A stretch of 64,000 nucleotides of DNA from Clostridiales bacterium Firm_16 (GTDB taxonomy: Bacteria; Bacillota; Clostridia; Saccharofermentanales; Saccharofermentanaceae), in contig LVAV01000111.1 in NCBI GenBank assembly GCA_001604185.1, positions 1-64,000 on the forward strand, read 5' to 3'. The notes beneath the pieces were generated by a model. That model did no database searches and had not been told where the DNA came from. It was given only the letters and a program-made list of their open reading frames with translations. Below are positions 27,566 through 36,109 of the stretch, piece after piece; the stretch's first letter is position 1, and every line of letters starts with the position of its first letter. A program made the translations under genes and the position numbers.

Positions 27566-29428
27566 CTACAGCTTGAACTTTGCATTCTGAAGTTTCTCTA
27601 ACATAGACTCCTGGGTTTCACCATCCGGTATATCGAAAACAATAAGCATCATATAAGGACCAGGCTGGTCTTCTTTCCCAAGAAAAGTTGCATATGAAAG
27701 CCGCGTATTTTCATACTTACCGGAAATTTGCTGGAAATCACTATCTGTATATGCAACCTGAAGTTCCCCTATCTCACCAAGATACGCATCATCGAAAGTA
27801 CTGTTCAAGCAGAAAACACAACAACTGTCCGACAAGATGATACGATCAATGTTAATGCGATCATCCATGCCCTTCATATTCGGGTTGGTAACGTATAAAC
27901 CATGTTTTCCCCAATCCGACGTATCTATCATATCCGGTGTGATCACACTGACCTTGGCATCATCGTTTAATGTGAGAGTATAAGTATGTTTGCTATTGTC
28001 CACAAGATCACTAAAATTCAACTCAACCGACTGAATCGGTTCCTGGGTATGACCCGTCATCCGATACAGACAGGTACTGTCTTTTTTCTCAAGAAGTTCG
28101 CTGGAGCAAAGAAATAGCGAAACCAGATCATTGCCAGCGAGTTTTCCTCTTCCTTCACCGGAGATGGAAAATCGTGTTGCAAATGTATAAAGATCGATCT
28201 TCTCGTCTCGTGTCACTTCGTAGTCAACACTTACCTCTGACCCATCAAAAGATGCGTTCTTCAATTCTACGCTGTAACCATCAAAGTCATACTTTGCCAG
28301 ACTTGCCGCAGAAGCCGTTCCATCCGTGTGCGCCGCCGCTTGCTGTCCGGCATTTACATTTTCCTTCTTCGGACTGGTGAGGAAACATCCGGAAACAACA
28401 CCACAGGCAGCGATCAGGAGCGCAACGAGCACATACTTCGGTTTCTTATAACCAAGCACATTCTTCACGCGTTGTTTCACACCGATCTCTCCGAAAGCCA
28501 GCGGGCATGCCGCTACAGAGAGCTTTCTGACACTGCAGTCCAGCAATGCCTGAGAATACTCTGCGGCACGATTCTTCTCCATGTCACGTACCACTTTCTC
28601 ATCGCAGGCCATCTCAATATCCCGGCAAAGAAGAATGTAGGCTACCCAGCTGAGAGGATTGAACCAGTATACAGCCAGCAAAGCAAATCCCAACGGCTTC
28701 CACAAATGATCCTTACGCGCCAGATGGGCTCTCTCATGTGCAAGAACATAGGATAATGTCTTTGCATTCATGGAAGACGGAACATAGATCATCGGCCGGA
28801 AGATTCCGAAAATGAAAGGAGATTTCACTTCGTCACAGGCGAGGACACCCTCTTCGATCAGGATGGAAGCCGCGATCCTTCTTTTCAATCTCCAGGCACC
28901 GACCAGGGAGTATCCGAGAATAACGACCATTCCGGAAACCCACACGATCATTGCGATCTTCACGATACTCTGCATCGTGATACCACTTTTAGCAGTATCC
29001 TCAGCTGCCTGTCCGGCAACCGCCGCATCATTCGCCGGTCTCTCGGCAGAAGCTGCATCTACTGCGTCGATTCCGTTGTCGTGGGCAACTTTTGCTCCCG
29101 TATTCACAACGGTTCTCTTCTCTACAGGAGAAGCGATCACTTTCTCGATTACCGGGTTGATCATGTCATTGATATAAGTAATTCCACTATTTACCTGGGG
29201 CTTTTCCATGGTAACGATCTCGGAAGGGATCGGCTCACTGCTGGGCAGCACACTGGTGACGCTCTCGAAAGAGAAAGGAACGATCAGACGGATCGCTACG
29301 ATGGCCCATAGTGCACATGGAAACCACTTGGGTGCTTTCTTGAAGATCGCGCGAAGGAGGATCACCGCCAGGATCAGCCAGCTGGCTGACAGACTTAAGT
29401 TGATTACCTTGATAAGTATTTCACTCAT
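27566..29428 (-). CDS. BlaR1-like M56 metallopeptidase with one sensor domain
   Basis: The 620-residue protein is a close paralogue of the next gene. The first 60 residues and the M56 core with HERAH (His 231, Glu 232, His 235) are nearly identical. It ends with one copy (about 370-620) of the outer domain that occurs twice in the paralogue. M56 antirepressors sense an outer signal and cleave a BlaI-type repressor; the cognate blaI gene lies directly upstream. The ATG follows the blaI stop by 3 nt, with AAGGAG inside the blaI end. The lack of a penicillin-binding domain argues that its signal is not a beta-lactam. Confidence 0.9.
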   Translation of the reverse strand: MSEILIKVINLSLSASWLILAVILLRAIFKKAPKWFPCALWAIVAIRLIVPFSFESVTSVLPSSEPIPSEIVTMEKPQVNSGITYINDMINPVIEKVIASPVEKRTVVNTGAKVAHDNGIDAVDAASAERPANDAAVAGQAAEDTAKSGITMQSIVKIAMIVWVSGMVVILGYSLVGAWRLKRRIAASILIEEGVLACDEVKSPFIFGIFRPMIYVPSSMNAKTLSYVLAHERAHLARKDHLWKPLGFALLAVYWFNPLSWVAYILLCRDIEMACDEKVVRDMEKNRAAEYSQALLDCSVRKLSVAACPLAFGEIGVKQRVKNVLGYKKPKYVLVALLIAACGVVSGCFLTSPKKENVNAGQQAAAHTDGTASAASLAKYDFDGYSVELKNASFDGSEVSVDYEVTRDEKIDLYTFATRFSISGEGRGKLAGNDLVSLFLCSSELLEKKDSTCLYRMTGHTQEPIQSVELNFSDLVDNSKHTYTLTLNDDAKVSVITPDMIDTSDWGKHGLYVTNPNMKGMDDRINIDRIILSDSCCVFCLNSTFDDAYLGEIGELQVAYTDSDFQQISGKYENTRLSYATFLGKEDQPGPYMMLIVFDIPDGETQESMLEKLQNAKFKL

Positions 29429-29431
29429 GGC

Positions 29432-29797
29432 TCAACTCTCCTTTCTGAATGCATCGATCATCTTCTGGATCTGGTCTGCCTCCTCCGGAGTCAGTTCTTT
29501 GCGAGAGATAAAGGATGCTACGAACGCCGGGAGAGATCCCTGGTAAGAATCCTCTACGATCTGTTCGCTTCTTGTTGCATAGTATTCATCACGTGGGATC
29601 AGAGACTTCACCACTCCGTTTTCATTCTGGAGAAGGCCCTTCTCACAAAGCTTGCGAAGCACGGTATAGGTTGTCGGCTTCTTCCAGTTCAATTCCTTCT
29701 CACAGATTTTCACCAGATCACCGGAAGCCACCGGCTCGTGTTCCCAAACTATATCTGCAAACCGCAGTTGAACTGCGCCTAATTCCATATCGATCAT
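29432..29797 (-). CDS. BlaI/MecI-family repressor
   Basis: At 121 residues this is a full-length BlaI/MecI protein: a winged helix with LGAVQLRFADIVWE, the KPTTYTVLRKLCEKG recognition helix and the dimerisation tail. It should bind as a dimer to the GTTTATC dyads upstream of its own operon and be removed by cleavage through the two M56 proteins encoded next. AGGAGA lies 9 nt before the ATG at 29797. No beta-lactamase gene is in the window. Confidence 0.93.
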   Translation of the reverse strand: MIDMELGAVQLRFADIVWEHEPVASGDLVKICEKELNWKKPTTYTVLRKLCEKGLLQNENGVVKSLIPRDEYYATRSEQIVEDSYQGSLPAFVASFISRKELTPEEADQIQKMIDAFRKES

Positions 29798-29890
29798 GTT
29801 TATATGTCTCCTATTCCCTGCCGGATTCTCGAGCTGTCCGACAGTTTCTTTATCCGATCACCTGGATGGATCAGGTTCCACTCGGACACG

Positions 29891-29947
29891 GGTTTATCCA
29901 GATAAACCATCTATGGTTAGTTTATTCGGATAAACCAACGATGTCAA
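29891..29947 (-). promoter_or_regulatory. Promoter and two BlaI-type operators
   Basis: On the minus strand TTGACA (29947-29942), a 17 bp spacer and TAAACT (29924-29919) form the promoter of blaI. One dyad, GTTTAT-N4-ATAAAC (29920-29935), lies between -35 and -10. A second, GGTTTATC-CA-GATAAACC (29891-29908), lies just downstream. Their centres are 28 bp apart. Confidence 0.88.
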
Positions 29948-29962
29948 GTCTTTTTTGCAAAA

Positions 29963-30003
29963 AGGAAAAAAAGATTCCCGACAGAGTCATACTCCATCGG
30001 GAA
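29963..30003 (-). terminator. Terminator of the secreted pseudo-hydrolase gene
   Basis: On the minus strand TTCCCGA (30003-29997) pairs with TCGGGAA (29981-29975), with a weaker inner stem, and TCTTTTTTTCC follows. It lies 28 bp past the stop at 30031 and upstream of the blaI promoter. Confidence 0.85.
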
Positions 30004-30030
30004 CCTTCTGTTCTGATATGAGGGGTTATC

Positions 30031-32058
30031 TTATTTGATCACGATACTTACCGGCTCGCCCGCATAATTCGTAGCGGTCTCCTTCAGCCTTACATAGTAG
30101 GTACCCTTCTTCAATCCCGTGATGGTAGAGGATACACAGGATTTGGCATCACTGAAATCCGCAGAGGTTGCGTATTCCATCTTCGTGCTTACATTCTTGA
30201 TCTTACCGTCAGAGGCGCCGGACTTGGAACAGTTCACTGCGACCAGTCCCGTGGGGGCTTCAGGACCATAGTTCTTCTCGATGACGGCCGTGGTCCAGCT
30301 GATACTGCCCAGGTAATTGCCGCTCTTATCGGTGATCACGCATGTCAGTTTCTTACCGATATCGGAAGCCTGGATCCTGTATGTTGCGCTGTTAGCGGCC
30401 GCGATCACAGAGCCGGCGCGCTTCCACTGATACTTGAAACTCGTGGCATTACTGCCCGTAACTTTTGCCGTCAGCGAATAGCCGTATCTTCTCTCACCGG
30501 AGATCGTGACCTTACCGGTGAGCTGTTCTGACGGTAATGCTTCTTCCGAAACTTTCACGACCTTCGCGGAACTTGCTTCGTGGGTCTTGGTCTCTTTGAA
30601 TCTCACATAGTACGTTCCCTTGGAAAGACCGGTGATCTTCTTCCCGGTGCACGCGATGGCATTGCTGAAGTCAGCCTTGGTGGCATATTCCATCGCGGTG
30701 GTTACATTCGTGATCTGACCATCCGCGTTACCCTTGGTACAGGGAACTACCGAAAGGCCCGTCGGCGCCTTCACGCCGGTAGCTTTCTTGATCACGGAAG
30801 AGACTGCCTTGATGCTGCCGGAATAAATACCGGTACTGTTGGTGACCACACAAGTGATAGTATGACCTACATCGGCCGCCTTCAATTCGTAGTACATGGT
30901 CCGCTCGTTAGAGATCAGCGTGTTATCTCGGTACCACTTGTACGCATATGGATTGCAGTTCGACTTGTACTTAGAGGAGACCGTTCCCTCCGCATTGGAA
31001 CCACTGACCTTCACACGCAATGTCTTTCCGAAGACCATATTCGATTCCGTCCCCAGCGAAACGGTTCCGGTAATGGGGCTCTTCTTCACCTTATCTCCGG
31101 GACGCGTCACATTCCGAGTCAGAACTTTTCCAAAGGCTTTCTTCATCACCGAATCAGAAGGTTCCGCCTTGTTCTGCACGTTATAAAGGAAGTAGAAAAG
31201 TTCCACCTTAAATAAGTTCCATCCATGTTCTCCTTCGTCCCAGAGAACACGGGTAAATCCCTTGGACTGACCGAAACCTGTATACGCAACATTGACGATA
31301 TCTCTGTACTGGCAATAATCTTCGACCATACTGGCGGACATATACAGGTAGCGGTCTGCATCGGTAGAAAAAGCCAGGCTCTTGGTATCTTTATCGTTCA
31401 GCAGCCAGTTCTGGGATTTCCACAGTTCACTGCTGGGGTAATAGGCATAAGGAGACGGGCTCAAGGCGCCGACGTATGCAAACTTCTCCCGTAATTTGCT
31501 TCCACCGTAAAGTGCCGCCGCACCACCGAGAGCCCATCCGGAAAGAACAAATTTCTTGGAACAGTCGATCTTTCTGCTGCCGACATTGAAGGTCCCGTTT
31601 TCCATTCGGGAAACTACCGATGCAAGTCCGCCGTCTGCAACGAAATCCTTATGGTCTCCCGTTGCTTCGGTCTGAAGAATGAGCGGGCAAACAATGATCA
31701 TCGGCTTGATCAATCCCTTGCTTACCCAGTCATTTAGGGCTGTCATGACCTGATCCTCTGATACGGACCAGGTTTTACTTGCATGAATAAAGACCCCGCC
31801 CTGGTATGTCCCTGCCTTTTTCGGAACACAGACGATGCCGTAATCCGTCGTACCTTTCGTACCATAGACATAGCTCGTGTAGGTGTCGTTCGAACGGGAC
31901 TTCGTCATAGCTGTTCCGATGGTTCCGTCCGAAATCTCCTCGACACCGGCCGACGATTCCGCAAACACCCTGGCTGCCGGAAGCAGCTGGGGCACCGCGG
32001 CCAGGATCATCACGATGGACAATAAGAAGGCGATTCCTTGCTTTCGTATTCTTTCCAT
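30031..32058 (-). CDS. Secreted esterase-like protein with altered nucleophile and Ig-like repeats
   Basis: The 675-residue protein has a signal peptide (about 1-33) and a hydrolase domain of the feruloyl-esterase or PHB-depolymerase type (about 45-310). The elbow expected to read GxSxGG is GWALGG (174-179), so the nucleophile Ser is Ala 176, while the His motif GEHGW (His 279) is kept. After it come two alternating pairs of outer modules: an Ig-like unit ending DIGKKLTCVIT or DVGHTITCVVT, and an APTGL unit ending TYYVRLKET. It is probably a catalytically dead binding protein. GGAGGAGG precedes the ATG, and a terminator follows. Confidence 0.8.
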   Translation of the reverse strand: MERIRKQGIAFLLSIVMILAAVPQLLPAARVFAESSAGVEEISDGTIGTAMTKSRSNDTYTSYVYGTKGTTDYGIVCVPKKAGTYQGGVFIHASKTWSVSEDQVMTALNDWVSKGLIKPMIIVCPLILQTEATGDHKDFVADGGLASVVSRMENGTFNVGSRKIDCSKKFVLSGWALGGAAALYGGSKLREKFAYVGALSPSPYAYYPSSELWKSQNWLLNDKDTKSLAFSTDADRYLYMSASMVEDYCQYRDIVNVAYTGFGQSKGFTRVLWDEGEHGWNLFKVELFYFLYNVQNKAEPSDSVMKKAFGKVLTRNVTRPGDKVKKSPITGTVSLGTESNMVFGKTLRVKVSGSNAEGTVSSKYKSNCNPYAYKWYRDNTLISNERTMYYELKAADVGHTITCVVTNSTGIYSGSIKAVSSVIKKATGVKAPTGLSVVPCTKGNADGQITNVTTAMEYATKADFSNAIACTGKKITGLSKGTYYVRFKETKTHEASSAKVVKVSEEALPSEQLTGKVTISGERRYGYSLTAKVTGSNATSFKYQWKRAGSVIAAANSATYRIQASDIGKKLTCVITDKSGNYLGSISWTTAVIEKNYGPEAPTGLVAVNCSKSGASDGKIKNVSTKMEYATSADFSDAKSCVSSTITGLKKGTYYVRLKETATNYAGEPVSIVIK

Positions 32059-32472
32059 AATATTATCCTCCTCCTACTTCTAGCCAAGATTGCATACCAC
32101 CGCTCTCATCCAATACGGCACGTGATGATCATTCCTCAAATACGATCATTCCGTGTATGCAATATTTCTTTGTATGGGGAAATAGAAGTCACAGTCCTCA
32201 ACACGTCCGCCCTAAAGACATATCGAGTGTCCAATATGACTCAAAAGAAACCCCCACAATACATGCTAATAAGTAAGCATACTTTATCTTAACATATTTT
32301 TCACAATGTGTACACATTTTTCATAAGATTATGGCAGAAATTTGGCAAGCGAGCAGGGCAGCGCCATCTTTGCTTCACACTTTCTGTTAGGAAGATACAT
32401 CCGGATGAATTGAAGTATAATAGTCTATATTTGTTGCAAAAGAACTATACCAAGGATCGCGGGGGAACATGA
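32059..32472. other. Divergent AT-rich intergenic region
   Basis: This 414 bp gap between the secreted pseudo-hydrolase and the DUF998 gene has no gene with a ribosome site. It holds the dyad ATGCT-N8-AGCAT (32263-32280), the 14 bp palindrome described separately, and a TATAAT at 32416-32421 about 50 bp before the DUF998 start with a poor -35. Confidence 0.5.
32305..32318. promoter_or_regulatory. Perfect 14 bp palindrome, candidate operator
   Basis: AATGTGTACACATT is a perfect palindrome in a T/A-rich stretch of the divergent region. Its form fits a dimeric repressor site. No regulator gene lies next to it. Confidence 0.4.
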
Positions 32473-33111
32473 ATGGAGATGCTGCATAAATACGGTTGGC
32501 ACGCACTGCTGTGCGCGATGGTCGGAGATCTTCTGATCTCTTTTCTGCTTTCTCTGTTCTACAAAGACTACAGCAACATGACCATGTCCATCAGCGCGCT
32601 GGGAAATCCCAGCAGTCCTGTCCGTCTCCCCTTCAACATCTGGATGGTCCTGGAAGGTCTGCTCTTTCTGATCTCGATCCCTGCGCTTTATAAGTTCTAT
32701 CACCCGATCGGGAATGTAACAACGTTACTTACGATCATCTTCATTGCTGTCTTTGCCGTTGGTGCCTGTATCTTCACAGGATTTTTCAGTGTGAATGAAT
32801 CCAAAGATGTGGTCACCACTGCTTCGAAGATCCATGGTGCAGGTTCGGTCATCGGGTTCATGCTGTTTCTGTTCGTCCCGGTACTGACCGCGATCTTATC
32901 TTTCAAGAATTATGAAAGCGCTATCGGCATAATCAGTATCGTCTGTTTTATCGCCGCCCTCGTTTTCTTTACTTTGTTTATCATGTCGGACAAACCGGAA
33001 TTCGCGAATTCCTTTATTCATAAAGAAGGACTCTGGCAGAGGCTGAATCTGATCAGTATGTATTTGCCTCTTGCCATCATTGCCGTAAGGAGGATCACGT
33101 GCCGCTCGTAA
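32473..33111 (+). CDS. DUF998 membrane protein
   Basis: The 212-residue protein has six predicted membrane helices. It also has features of the DUF998 family: a first helix followed by DYSNMTMSISALG, and a TASKIHGAGSVIGF loop before helix four. The family has no assigned function. GGGGGA lies 6 nt before the ATG. Its 3-prime end overlaps the tautomerase gene by 13 bp, so the two are co-transcribed. Confidence 0.82.
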   Translation: MEMLHKYGWHALLCAMVGDLLISFLLSLFYKDYSNMTMSISALGNPSSPVRLPFNIWMVLEGLLFLISIPALYKFYHPIGNVTTLLTIIFIAVFAVGACIFTGFFSVNESKDVVTTASKIHGAGSVIGFMLFLFVPVLTAILSFKNYESAIGIISIVCFIAALVFFTLFIMSDKPEFANSFIHKEGLWQRLNLISMYLPLAIIAVRRITCRS

Positions 33112-33458
33112 GAATCGAAATGCGTAAAGGTCATACGCCCGAATATAAGAAGACATTACTCAACATAGTGCATCAGAGTCTGATGGACACTCTCGGCACA
33201 GAAGACTGGGACCGCTTCCAGCGTATCGTAGAGATCGATCCTTCGGACTTTGAGACGGCTCCCTTCAAGACCGAGAACTTCATGATCATTGAGATCACCC
33301 TTTTCCCCGGTCGGACAAAGGAACAGAAGAAGAATCTCATCGAGACGCTTTCGTCATCCGTTTCAGAGAGTCTTCAGATCGATATAAAAGACATCTTCAT
33401 CGTCATCCACGAACCTGCAAACGAGAACTGGGGATTAGGCGGCGCGCAGCGGCAATAG
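33099..33458 (+). CDS. Tautomerase (4-oxalocrotonate tautomerase-like)
   Basis: The 119-residue protein starts M-P-L-V-R, so removal of Met exposes Pro 1, the catalytic base of the tautomerase superfamily. Two beta-alpha-beta-type halves (the second around FMIIEITLFPGRTKEQKKNLIE) give the doubled length seen in the MIF-like or fused-tautomerase group. The start is GTG, with AAGGAGG 5 nt upstream inside the DUF998 gene. The substrate is unknown. Confidence 0.85.
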   Translation: MPLVRIEMRKGHTPEYKKTLLNIVHQSLMDTLGTEDWDRFQRIVEIDPSDFETAPFKTENFMIIEITLFPGRTKEQKKNLIETLSSSVSESLQIDIKDIFIVIHEPANENWGLGGAQRQ

Positions 33459-33467
33459 CATCTTGTG

Positions 33468-33499
33468 ATCACATCGTATATCGAATCCATCGATGTGAT
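33468..33499. terminator. Stem-loop between convergent genes
   Basis: ATCACATCG (33468-33476) and CGATGTGAT (33491-33499) form a perfect 9 bp stem between the tautomerase and HAD genes. T-runs are poor on both strands, so termination is only probable. Confidence 0.45.
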
Positions 33500-33514
33500 T
33501 TCACGAAGCTTATT

Positions 33515-34177
33515 TCACTTCTCAATAAGGGAAAAAGCCTGGCTCAATTCTGTGATACATTCCACACCTTCCGGAACCGGTTTTCCGAATCGGTTGATCC
33601 AGAGCGTGCGAATACCCAGGGCACTTGCTCCCTTCACATCACTACTGATCGAATCGCCGATATGGATCACTTCATCCGGTGCAAGACCGTTTTTCTGAAG
33701 CGCCATTTCGAAGAGTTCAGGACGTGGTTTATAAGACTTTGCATCTTCTGATGTGAATACACCCGATGGTGTCAGGCCATGAAACGCGATGGCTTTCTCG
33801 ACATCTGCAGTATCAATATTTGAAACAATATAAATGGGGAGCGGACTGTTCTGAAAGAATGCAATTGTATCCTCGAATAAGCCCGGTGCGACCCAGTGGG
33901 CGAAAAGCATATCTGCCAGTTCTACTGCATCCGCGTCGGATTGAAAATGTTCTAAGGTATGTTGGATAGATCGCAACTCGATCTCACGCTGCTTCATAAA
34001 CGTCTCACCGGAAGCATCAGTAAACATACTCTGGAAATCTCGCCACCAGTAGCCGTCTATTTCTGACGTGTTTTCCGCTTTACCGGTATCGTATATGATC
34101 TTGGAAACTTTCTGGACGATCTCTCCATCCTCATGTGCAAGTGTTCCGTAAAAATCGACGAAAAATGCTTTTATCAT
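33515..34177 (-). CDS. HAD-superfamily hydrolase
   Basis: At 220 residues this is a HAD subfamily I phosphatase. Motif I is DFYGTL (8-13, with Tyr in place of the second Asp region found in DxDGT enzymes), motif II is the VSNID strand, the Lys lies in YKPRPELF, and motif IV is HIGDSISSDV. The first Asp nucleophile is present and the third residue is Tyr, as in several DxYGTL members. A cap of about 90 residues lies after motif I. The substrate is unknown. GGAGA precedes the ATG. Confidence 0.88.
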   Translation of the reverse strand: MIKAFFVDFYGTLAHEDGEIVQKVSKIIYDTGKAENTSEIDGYWWRDFQSMFTDASGETFMKQREIELRSIQHTLEHFQSDADAVELADMLFAHWVAPGLFEDTIAFFQNSPLPIYIVSNIDTADVEKAIAFHGLTPSGVFTSEDAKSYKPRPELFEMALQKNGLAPDEVIHIGDSISSDVKGASALGIRTLWINRFGKPVPEGVECITELSQAFSLIEK

Positions 34178-34261
34178 TTCTATTCTCCAGCACGTAAATT
34201 TCTGTCAGGATATCTCCACTCTGCTTTTCTATTATACACTTTTCATCCTTCAACACTACTC

Positions 34262-35272
34262 TCATGCAGTCCGTCTGGAGACAGTCGGTTCCACATATGT
34301 GGGAGGCTCACCGAAAGAAACCGCGTCTTCATAAAATTTCGCATCGAATCCATGGATGCCGTCAGGTACACTGGTGAAATCTCCGGCATTCTCTTTATAC
34401 GAACCGTTCTGGATCTTTATACCACGGATCTGACCATACAAATCCAGATGAATGGCAAGGGTACAGACAGATATTCCGACTGACATTTCATAATAGACGA
34501 TCTGACCGTCATCCACATTCTTGATCCATGTGCGATAGATTTTGCTCTGGTCCTGATTCACCAGGAACCAACCAAGATAATACTTACTTTCAGAAGATAT
34601 TTGGGGCAGTACATCCACTGTGAAATAAAGATCTACATCCGGAATCTTCACGCTACGGTCAAACTTGTATGTTTTCTTATTCGTAAAGTAAGTCAAAAAA
34701 CTGTAGTAGCATCGCTCTGCATGTTCACGTCCCGGGTGAGCGCCCCAGGCGAAGAAAGGCGGCGAAGGAAAACCTATATCTTCCTGGATGCCCATGGCGA
34801 ATACTCCTACAGAGTCGGGATCCGGGTCATAGGTAATAAAATGCTGCCAGTACATCAAATAGTGTTTCCCGTTAGCTGTGAACAGACATTTGGCCTCGAA
34901 ATACCAACTGTCTTGTCTGGGAGTATAATTAACGACATCAGAGAAAGTTGCATAAGAATGCGAAGTAAAAGTAATATCACTTCCTCCAAAGCGTGAGAAA
35001 AGATGCTCGAAAACTGCATCCCAGTCATTACAATTCTCCAAAGCAAACTTCGAGAAGTGTTTCTTGATCCTCTGCGGATCCTTCTCCTTTAACCCAGAGA
35101 AAACATCTTTCTCAAAATCTTCCATGCGACCGGTAACGAGCTCGACCCGGTCGGCGTAGGTCATCGTCTCTCTATGCATGGGAAAAGAACCGAAAGAAAC
35201 ATAAAGGGATATAGCTACCAGGATCAGTAGTACCGCACCGAAGAATATAAGGATTCGTGCATTTGCTTTCAT
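34262..35272 (-). CDS. Membrane-anchored protein with DUF5104-like outer domain
   Basis: This 336-residue protein has an N-terminal membrane anchor (about 6-27) without a lipobox. The outer domain includes FSGLKEKDPQRIKKHFSKFALE and a beta-rich remainder that resemble DUF5104-type proteins of Firmicutes; this assignment is tentative. GGGAGG lies 8 nt before the ATG. The gene stands alone on the minus strand between the HAD and GNAT genes. Confidence 0.7.
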   Translation of the reverse strand: MKANARILIFFGAVLLILVAISLYVSFGSFPMHRETMTYADRVELVTGRMEDFEKDVFSGLKEKDPQRIKKHFSKFALENCNDWDAVFEHLFSRFGGSDITFTSHSYATFSDVVNYTPRQDSWYFEAKCLFTANGKHYLMYWQHFITYDPDPDSVGVFAMGIQEDIGFPSPPFFAWGAHPGREHAERCYYSFLTYFTNKKTYKFDRSVKIPDVDLYFTVDVLPQISSESKYYLGWFLVNQDQSKIYRTWIKNVDDGQIVYYEMSVGISVCTLAIHLDLYGQIRGIKIQNGSYKENAGDFTSVPDGIHGFDAKFYEDAVSFGEPPTYVEPTVSRRTA

Positions 35273-35359
35273 ACGATTTTCCTCCCGCTCTACTTGTGAA
35301 ACAACTCGTGTCTCATTTCGTTACAAGCAAAGAGGGAAATCGTTATAGAAAAACAATCA

Positions 35360-35776
35360 TCAATTTACGGCTTTCCACATGGCACGGTTCTCGACCGTTT
35401 CAAATCCGTATCTGGCATAAAGTGTATGTGCATCACGAGTCATAAGCAGACCACGGAGCGGAGAGAATTCCGGAGAATTCACGACGTGGGAAACCAGTTC
35501 TTTTCCCAGACCCATATGCTGATACTCAACATCTATGATTACATCACAGAGATAGAAAGTCGTCGCCAGATCACTGATCACCCTGGCAAACCCGATGAGC
35601 TTACTGTCCTCATCCAGAACAATTCCATAACAGTAAGAATTCTCCATCGATTTCTTGATGGTCTCGATGGGGCGCTTGTCTGCCCAATACGTCATCTTCA
35701 GAAGTCGCTCGACATCCTCGGCCTTGATCTTCTCACTACCATCTACAATGTGATATTTCAATGAACAACTATTCAT
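35360..35776 (-). CDS. GNAT-family N-acetyltransferase
   Basis: The 138-residue protein has the GNAT core: the DVIIDVEYQHMGLGKELV strand-loop-helix, whose QxxGxG loop binds acetyl-CoA, and a C-terminal YARYGFE segment. I place the start at 35776, where ATG overlaps the TGA of the tautomerase gene (ATGA), so the two are coupled. An in-frame TTG 6 nt further upstream is less likely. The acceptor substrate is unknown. Confidence 0.88.
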   Translation of the reverse strand: MNSCSLKYHIVDGSEKIKAEDVERLLKMTYWADKRPIETIKKSMENSYCYGIVLDEDSKLIGFARVISDLATTFYLCDVIIDVEYQHMGLGKELVSHVVNSPEFSPLRGLLMTRDAHTLYARYGFETVENRAMWKAVN

Positions 35777-36000
35777 TCGCAAGTATACCCCGGCTTCTTA
35801 TAAAGGTTCTCATCCGGTGCGATCTGTACATCCCAGACATCGGATTTCCATTTCTCCTGAGGGATCTCCTTGATCGCAACAGTCACGGAAGATTCATTGC
35901 AGCCCAGCTCCGCAGCTACGACTTTGGACACAGCCTCAGCGCATTTTGCCTTCACTTCTTCTGTTCTTCCCGGGTAACACTTGATCTCTACATGTGGCAT
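35773..36000 (-). CDS. Small tautomerase (4-OT family)
   Basis: The 75-residue protein starts M-P-H-V-E-I, giving the N-terminal catalytic Pro of 4-oxalocrotonate tautomerase-type enzymes. It has the family strand ESSVTVAIKEIP and the RTEEVKAKCAEAVSKVV helix, and it ends PGYTCE. GAGAGGT precedes the ATG. It overlaps the acetyltransferase gene by 4 bp. It is the second tautomerase within 3 kb. Confidence 0.9.
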   Translation of the reverse strand: MPHVEIKCYPGRTEEVKAKCAEAVSKVVAAELGCNESSVTVAIKEIPQEKWKSDVWDVQIAPDENLYKKPGYTCE

Positions 36001-36109
36001 ATTCTTTACCTCTCAATCTTTCTCTTTCAATATGTTTTTCTTCAAGTTATTTCAATGTCTTCTTTTACAACATTCAGTCTTACGATGTTTTCTGTTATAT
36101 CATTCCGTT

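Noticed and set aside
24742-29797. Beta-lactam resistance operon
   Set aside because: Neither M56 protein has a penicillin-binding domain and no beta-lactamase is present.
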